Below are positions 6,171 through 9,110 of a DNA stretch of 9,110 nt, piece after piece. The notes below the pieces were generated by a model. The model searched no databases, was not told the DNA's origin, and saw nothing but the letters and a program-made list of their open reading frames with translations. This DNA comes from JAWLCQ01 sp041687095 (lineage in GTDB: Bacteria > Planctomycetota > Phycisphaerae > SM23-33): NCBI GenBank assembly GCA_041687095.1, contig JAWLCQ010000185.1, forward strand, positions 1 through 9,110, read 5' to 3'. How positions within the stretch are numbered: the stretch's first letter is position 1; each line of letters begins with the position of its first letter. Made by a program: the position numbers and the translations under genes.

Positions 6171-6369
6171 GGCTTGCCCTCGGAAGGGGAATTGCGGATT
6201 GCGGATTGCGGATTGTCGTGTGTCGGGGCACAGGGCGAGTCCCGGGGATCCGATGGGCGTCGCGCATCACGCCTCCTGCTCACCGACCCCTCGAACTCGC
6301 CTTCGACCTCCGACCGCAGAAATCCGCAATCCGCAATCCGCAATCCGCAATTCCCCCCCAGCCTTGCTT
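6165..6369. repeat. Large inverted repeat with CAATCCG heptamer arms
   Basis: 6186-6215 and 6327-6356 are perfect 30-bp reverse complements containing tandem ATTGCGG heptamers. An outer 10-bp pair, AAGCAAGGCT at 6165-6174 and AGCCTTGCTT at 6360-6369, extends the symmetry. The enclosed 111 bases show further imperfect complementarity (GGCGAGT near 6234 with ACTCGCC near 6296). The element fills the divergent spacer between the heparinase and prepilin-like genes. Confidence 0.9.
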
Positions 6370-6402
6370 ATCCCCTCCCCCCGAATCGCCGATACGGTCA
6401 CC

Positions 6403-7077
6403 ATGACAATTCTTCCCGACATCTTCCGTCGGGGGGGGAGGCGACGCGCGGGGACGGCGCGGGCGCGAGCGGAGGCGGTGCGGATCGAGCGGGCATTCAC
6501 GCTCGTGGAGATCCTCATCGTCACGCTGTTGCTGAGCATCCTCGCCATGGTCGCCCTCCCGCAGATCCAGGCGTCGGTCATGCAGGCCAAGGAGTCGCAG
6601 CTCGTCACGGACCTCAAGATGCTGCGGCGGCAGATCGAGGCGTACGCGCTGCAGCACCGCGAGCGGCTGCCGCACCTCGACGAGAGCGGCCAGCCCGACA
6701 CGGCCAATCTCATCGCCCGCCTTACCCAGCGGACCAGCCCCGAGGGTAAGCTCACCGAGGACGGCGTCTTCGGGCCCTACATGCCCCAGTTCCCCGCCAA
6801 CCCCTACGCCCCCTCCGACGTCGCGGCCCAGGTTGCGTTCGGCACGGCCCCCGTCCCCCCGCGCGACGGGACCACCGGATGGTACTACTGCACGGAGAAC
6901 GGATTGCTCTCGGCCAACACCGCCGAGGGCGGGGCGTGGCTGGACGTCGAAACCGCCGCCGAAGCCCCCTCCGTGCCCGAACCCCCCGCCCTCCCGCCGC
7001 CCTCGCTCCCGCGCCCCCCGCTCAACGCCCTGCCCGGCGGGGGCACGGTCCGCCCCGATCCCTGGGTCCCGCGCTAG
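6403..7077 (+). CDS. Prepilin-like (type II pseudopilin) protein
   Basis: A 224-residue protein with a class III prepilin signal, RAFTLVEILIVTLLLSILAM (30-49), followed by a helix containing QLVTDLKMLRRQIEAYALQHRERLP (66-90). It is expected to be cut by a PilD-type peptidase before Phe32, with Glu36 as the conserved mature Glu5, and inserted in the inner membrane as a subunit of a type II secretion or type IV pilus-like fibre. Residue -1 is Ala instead of the usual Gly. A Pro-rich tail (about 187-222) follows a globular part. From ATG 6403 the leader is long (31 residues) and Arg-rich with no clear ribosome site; GTG at 6478 would give a conventional six-residue leader MRIERA but its GGAGG is only two bases upstream. 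Other secretion genes are absent, as is common for scattered planctomycete pseudopilins. Its client or function is unknown. Confidence 0.85.
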   Translation: MTILPDIFRRGGRRRAGTARARAEAVRIERAFTLVEILIVTLLLSILAMVALPQIQASVMQAKESQLVTDLKMLRRQIEAYALQHRERLPHLDESGQPDTANLIARLTQRTSPEGKLTEDGVFGPYMPQFPANPYAPSDVAAQVAFGTAPVPPRDGTTGWYYCTENGLLSANTAEGGAWLDVETAAEAPSVPEPPALPPPSLPRPPLNALPGGGTVRPDPWVPR

Positions 7078-7129
7078 TCTTTGAGCATCTCCCGCAGCTC
7101 CAGAAGGGCGCGCACGTGGCGGAGGGCAA

Positions 7130-7215
7130 GCATGCGCGCGCGGGACGATCGCCGACCCTCCTTCCGCGCGCGGGACCTGCCTGCGCTGCGCTCCGGCAGA
7201 ACCCGCACGCCCTAC
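7130..7215. repeat. Decayed copy of the cloverleaf palindromic element
   Basis: On the minus strand it begins GTAGGGCGTGC like 3738-3750, then forms a hairpin from GGGTTCTGCC and GGCAGGTCCC (7172-7204) around a 13-base loop, GGAGCGCAGCGCA. GCGCGCGGGAC occurs twice as a direct repeat (7136-7146 and 7166-7176) where the intact element has an inverted pair. The sulfatase stop codon TAG (7212-7214) is part of its GTAGGGCG end. Confidence 0.7.
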
Positions 7216-8507
7216 GTGTCGCTCCCGAACATCTCCCGCAGGTTGCGGTGGAAGAACGGGCTGGCGATGGGCCCGTGCATGAGCGGGTCGTTCGTCTCCC
7301 GCATCCAGTCCGCGAGGCGGGTGCGCAGCGTTGCGACGGTCTGGGCGTTCTCGGGCTTGCCCGCGACGTTCCGCATCTCGTCGGGGTCCGCGTGGAGGTC
7401 GTAGAGTTCCTCGGGCGGCCGATCCTTCGCGTACCGCCTCCCCAGCTCCAGGTCCGCCCCCTGGTGGTAGATGTCGCTGGGGGCCTCCATGAGCCCGATC
7501 TTCTCGAAGTTGCGGATGTACTTCCACCGCTCCGTGCGGATGCCGCGGATGGGGTCGTAGGTATCGTGGAAGGTTTTTTCCGCGAAGACGGCGTCGCGGG
7601 GCGTGAAGCCCGCGTCCCCCGTCAGCAGGGGAAGGAAGCTCCGCCCCTGGATGCGGGCGGGGATCTCGATCCCGCAGGCGTCGAGGAGCGTGGGCAGCAC
7701 GTCCACGTTGCTCACCAGTTCGTCGCGGACGGCGCCCTCGCCCCAGTTGCCCGCGGGGTAGCGGAGGAACAACATCGTTCCGATCCCGGGATCGTAGAGG
7801 GTGGACTTGGCGCGGGGCATGGCGATCCCGTGGTCCGTCGTCACCGCGAGGATCGTGTTCTCCGCCAGCCCGTGCGCGTCGAGGAAGTCCATCAGCCGCC
7901 CGAGGCACACGTCGAACCGCTTGACCATGCCCTGGAACTGGGCGAGTTCCTTGCGGGTCTCGGGCCCGTCGTTGAGGTAGGGGGGCACGAAGACGCCCTT
8001 GGAATCGTCGGGGGGCGTGTCGTACAGCTCCCACCCGCGGTGCGTCTCGAACCCGCCGATCTGGCAGAAGAACGGGCGGGACCCGTCGCGGCCCTCGACG
8101 AGCGGAGCCCAGTGCTCGGGCGTGTCCATGAGGGAGTGGTTGGCGTCGACGACGTCGAAGCCCAGGCGGGCGGGGTCCTTGGTCTCGTGCTGCCCCGCGA
8201 GCAGCCACGTGTCGTACCCCGCGGGGCCGAAGAGCGTGGCGATGGGCGTCTCGTCGTCGTGGAGGTCCCACCCGAAGTTCCCGTGCGTGAGGCCCATGAC
8301 CCCGTTGGAGTGCGGGTAGCGTCCGGTGACGATCGCCGCCCGCGAGGGCGAGCACAGCGGGGTCGTGCAGTAGTGGTGGGCGAAGCGGACGCCCTCGGCG
8401 GCGAGCCGCTCGCAGTGGGGCGTATCCACCGTCTCGACCCCGTAGGGCGAGACATGCCGGCCGGTGTCGTGGGTGATCAGCAGGACGACGTTGGGACGCT
8501 GGGCCAT
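7212..8507 (-). CDS. Sulfatase, heparan N-sulfatase-like (SGSH-type)
   Basis: A 431-residue type I sulfatase that hydrolyses sulfate esters or sulfamates on sugars. Motifs in order: PNVVLLITHDTG (5-16) with metal ligand Asp14, CSPSRAAIVTGRYPHSNG (52-69) with Cys52 as the residue to be converted to formylglycine, TTDHG (223-227) with Asp225 and His226, STLYDPGIGTMLF (235-247), and ELYDLHADPDEMRNVAG (367-383). The HDTG start, LYDPG block and WMRETNDPL near the end resemble human SGSH (sulfamidase) from memory, so N-sulfoglucosamine is a candidate substrate. ATG 8507 is preceded by AAGGA (8515-8519) at seven bases; the frame upstream is repeat DNA. No signal peptide is visible, implying a cytoplasmic enzyme. 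No maturase gene is present in the window. The Cys-type site fits anSME or FGE maturation. The C-terminus ends in a repeat element and may be altered. Confidence 0.94.
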   Translation of the reverse strand: MAQRPNVVLLITHDTGRHVSPYGVETVDTPHCERLAAEGVRFAHHYCTTPLCSPSRAAIVTGRYPHSNGVMGLTHGNFGWDLHDDETPIATLFGPAGYDTWLLAGQHETKDPARLGFDVVDANHSLMDTPEHWAPLVEGRDGSRPFFCQIGGFETHRGWELYDTPPDDSKGVFVPPYLNDGPETRKELAQFQGMVKRFDVCLGRLMDFLDAHGLAENTILAVTTDHGIAMPRAKSTLYDPGIGTMLFLRYPAGNWGEGAVRDELVSNVDVLPTLLDACGIEIPARIQGRSFLPLLTGDAGFTPRDAVFAEKTFHDTYDPIRGIRTERWKYIRNFEKIGLMEAPSDIYHQGADLELGRRYAKDRPPEELYDLHADPDEMRNVAGKPENAQTVATLRTRLADWMRETNDPLMHGPIASPFFHRNLREMFGSDT

Positions 8508-8541
8508 CGCGGGTTCCTTCCGTTGCTGGGACAGAGGGGGA

Positions 8542-8570
8542 ATGGTAGCGGATCGGGCGCGGGAAGGGAA
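8542..8570 (-). promoter_or_regulatory. Weak candidate promoter of the sulfatase gene
   Basis: On the minus strand TTCCCT (8565-8570) and TACCAT (8542-8547) are 17 bases apart, with the -10 matching four of six consensus positions. It lies between the inverted-end element and the ribosome binding site. Support is low. Confidence 0.22.
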
Positions 8571-8606
8571 CTCCCTGCGGAATTGCGGATTGCGGATTGG
8601 TAACTG

Positions 8607-8640
8607 TTCACGCCCTTCCAAACAGCAGGAAGGGCGTGAA
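8607..8640. repeat. Perfect 13-bp hairpin
   Basis: TTCACGCCCTTCC and GGAAGGGCGTGAA enclose the 8-base loop AAACAGCA, immediately inside the left inverted end. No T-tract follows on either strand, so a terminator role is unproven. Confidence 0.85.
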
Positions 8641-8716
8641 GAAAGGGGCATGCTGGCACCGAGGTGAGTTTCCGATTCCCTCTCCCCGCCGGCCCCGTGC
8701 CGCTTGCCTCTTCTTT

Positions 8717-8760
8717 TCCCCACCGACCCCGCGTCGGTGGTAAGCCGGCTTCCTGACTAC
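8717..8760 (-). repeat. REP-like unit 1 (minus orientation)
   Basis: Read on the minus strand: GTAGTC, a variable GGAAGCCGGCTTA stretch, then the stem CCACCGAC-GCGGG-GTCGGTGG and GGGA. With unit 2 in opposite orientation it forms a long imperfect palindrome, about 8703-8867, because the flanks (CTTGCCTCTTCTTTTCCCC here) are also mirrored. Confidence 0.75.
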
Positions 8761-8807
8761 GGGATCACCCACGGGCGCGGACCATGCGCGGACCCGGCGC
8801 GCCGGCC

Positions 8808-8851
8808 GTAGTCGAGAGCCGTTTAAACCACCGACGCGGGGTCGGTGGGGA
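8808..8851 (+). repeat. REP-like unit 2 (plus orientation)
   Basis: GTAGTC, a variable GAGAGCCGTTTAAA stretch, then CCACCGAC-GCGGG-GTCGGTGG and GGGA. The mirrored flank AAAGAAGAGG...CAAG carries three extra bases relative to unit 1. Confidence 0.75.
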
Positions 8852-8888
8852 AAAGAAGAGGAAGCAAGAGACCCGTGGGGGCCTGTGA

Positions 8889-8930
8889 GTAGTCAATAGC
8901 CGCCTTCCACCGACGCGGGGTCGGTGGGGA
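8889..8930 (+). repeat. REP-like unit 3 (plus orientation)
   Basis: GTAGTC, a shorter variable AATAGCCGCCTT stretch, then the same CCACCGAC-GCGGG-GTCGGTGG stem and GGGA. The stem is identical to units 1 and 2, while the downstream flank differs. Confidence 0.75.
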
Positions 8931-9019
8931 GGTTCGGACGGCGGTCGTGTTTCTGAACACCCGGCGGCACCGCCTGAACGGTTACCAATCCTCAATCCGC
9001 AATTCCGTCCCCTGTTGTG

Positions 9020-9065
9020 TCTCAATAGAAATGACACCCCCTTATCTCAATAGAAGTGTCACCCC
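9020..9065. repeat. Pair of direct repeats, possible insertion-sequence end
   Basis: Two 21-base copies (9020-9040 and 9045-9065) share TCTCAATAGAA and CACCCC with two differences between them, at 25-base spacing. Repeated transposase-binding motifs of this kind occur at the ends of some insertion sequences, for example the IS21 family. No transposase is visible; one would have to lie beyond the right edge. The remaining bases 9066-9110 show nothing identifiable. Confidence 0.4.
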
Positions 9066-9110
9066 TGGGCCTGGAGGGCGATTCCAGGTAGATGGAGACG
9101 ACACTTCGGA

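Larger units (their letters stand above)
8579..9006. mobile_element. 428-bp non-coding element with 32-bp inverted ends (MITE-like)
   Basis: 8579-8610 and 8975-9006 are reverse complements at 30 of 32 positions, each starting GGAATTGCGGATTG at its outer end and containing GGATTGGTAAC. Inside are a perfect hairpin (8607-8640) and three REP-like units. No target-site duplication is obvious in the flanks. No transposase or other credible gene lies within; open frames here read repeat sequence. It could be a small non-autonomous element or two independently placed repeats. Confidence 0.6.

Noticed and set aside
6280..8355. Long minus-strand open frame of 691 codons overlapping the sulfatase and prepilin-like genes
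   Set aside because: It is an alternative frame of the sulfatase plus the antisense of the prepilin-like gene. It has Arg/Pro-rich composition and ends in repeat-derived IADCGLRIADF peptides.
8717..8930. CRISPR array
   Set aside because: The three similar units are not evenly spaced, one is inverted and there are no uniform spacers.
8765..9037. Small minus-strand frame at the right end
   Set aside because: It is entirely composed of the inverted end and REP-like units, with no independent coding signal.

Overview
GC-rich bacterial chromosome fragment. Gene content (a one-domain cytoplasmic-type sulfatase, a heparinase II/III-like lyase, a GH1 glycosidase, a URO-D/MtaA-type protein, a lone prepilin-like protein) and the many short interspersed inverted repeats suggest a Planctomycetota-type or related PVC bacterium. 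This taxonomic guess is inference; there is no marker gene.

Layout, left to right. A perfect 30-bp-arm hairpin and other short repeats (1-190) precede a GH1 beta-glycosidase (202-1500, minus). A 427-bp divergent intergenic region filled by a nested inverted repeat follows. Next come a URO-D family protein (1928-2926, plus) and a small three-helix membrane protein of unknown function (3076-3705, plus). A 451-bp convergent region (3706-4156) holds a cloverleaf-like palindrome, a second inverted pair and a heptamer array. The heparinase II/III-like gene (4157-6118, minus) carries an in-frame palindromic insertion. A divergent region with a 30-bp perfect inverted repeat leads to a prepilin-like gene (6403-7077, plus). 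A sulfatase (7212-8507, minus) follows, its stop codon lying in a decayed copy of the cloverleaf element. The last 603 bp have no credible gene: a 428-bp element bounded by 32-bp inverted ends and containing three REP-like units, then a short direct-repeat pair that may be the end of an insertion sequence.

Function. Heparinase-like lyase, SGSH-like sulfatase and GH1 glycosidase could together desulfate and cleave a sulfated, uronic-acid-containing glycan. None of the three has a visible signal peptide, so the likely site is the cytoplasm, on imported oligosaccharides. The URO-D protein has the zinc-binding His-X-Cys...Cys pattern of corrinoid-dependent methyltransferases and may act on methyl groups of the same substrate; this is inference. 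The genes are not one operon: they alternate in strand and are separated by repeats.

The most unusual content is the repeats. Nearly every intergenic space holds a different inverted-repeat element built from two opposed copies of a short unit. In two of them the arms have diverged in a way that keeps each arm's own internal hairpin. One palindrome sits in frame inside a gene, and two gene stop codons are supplied by repeat sequence.
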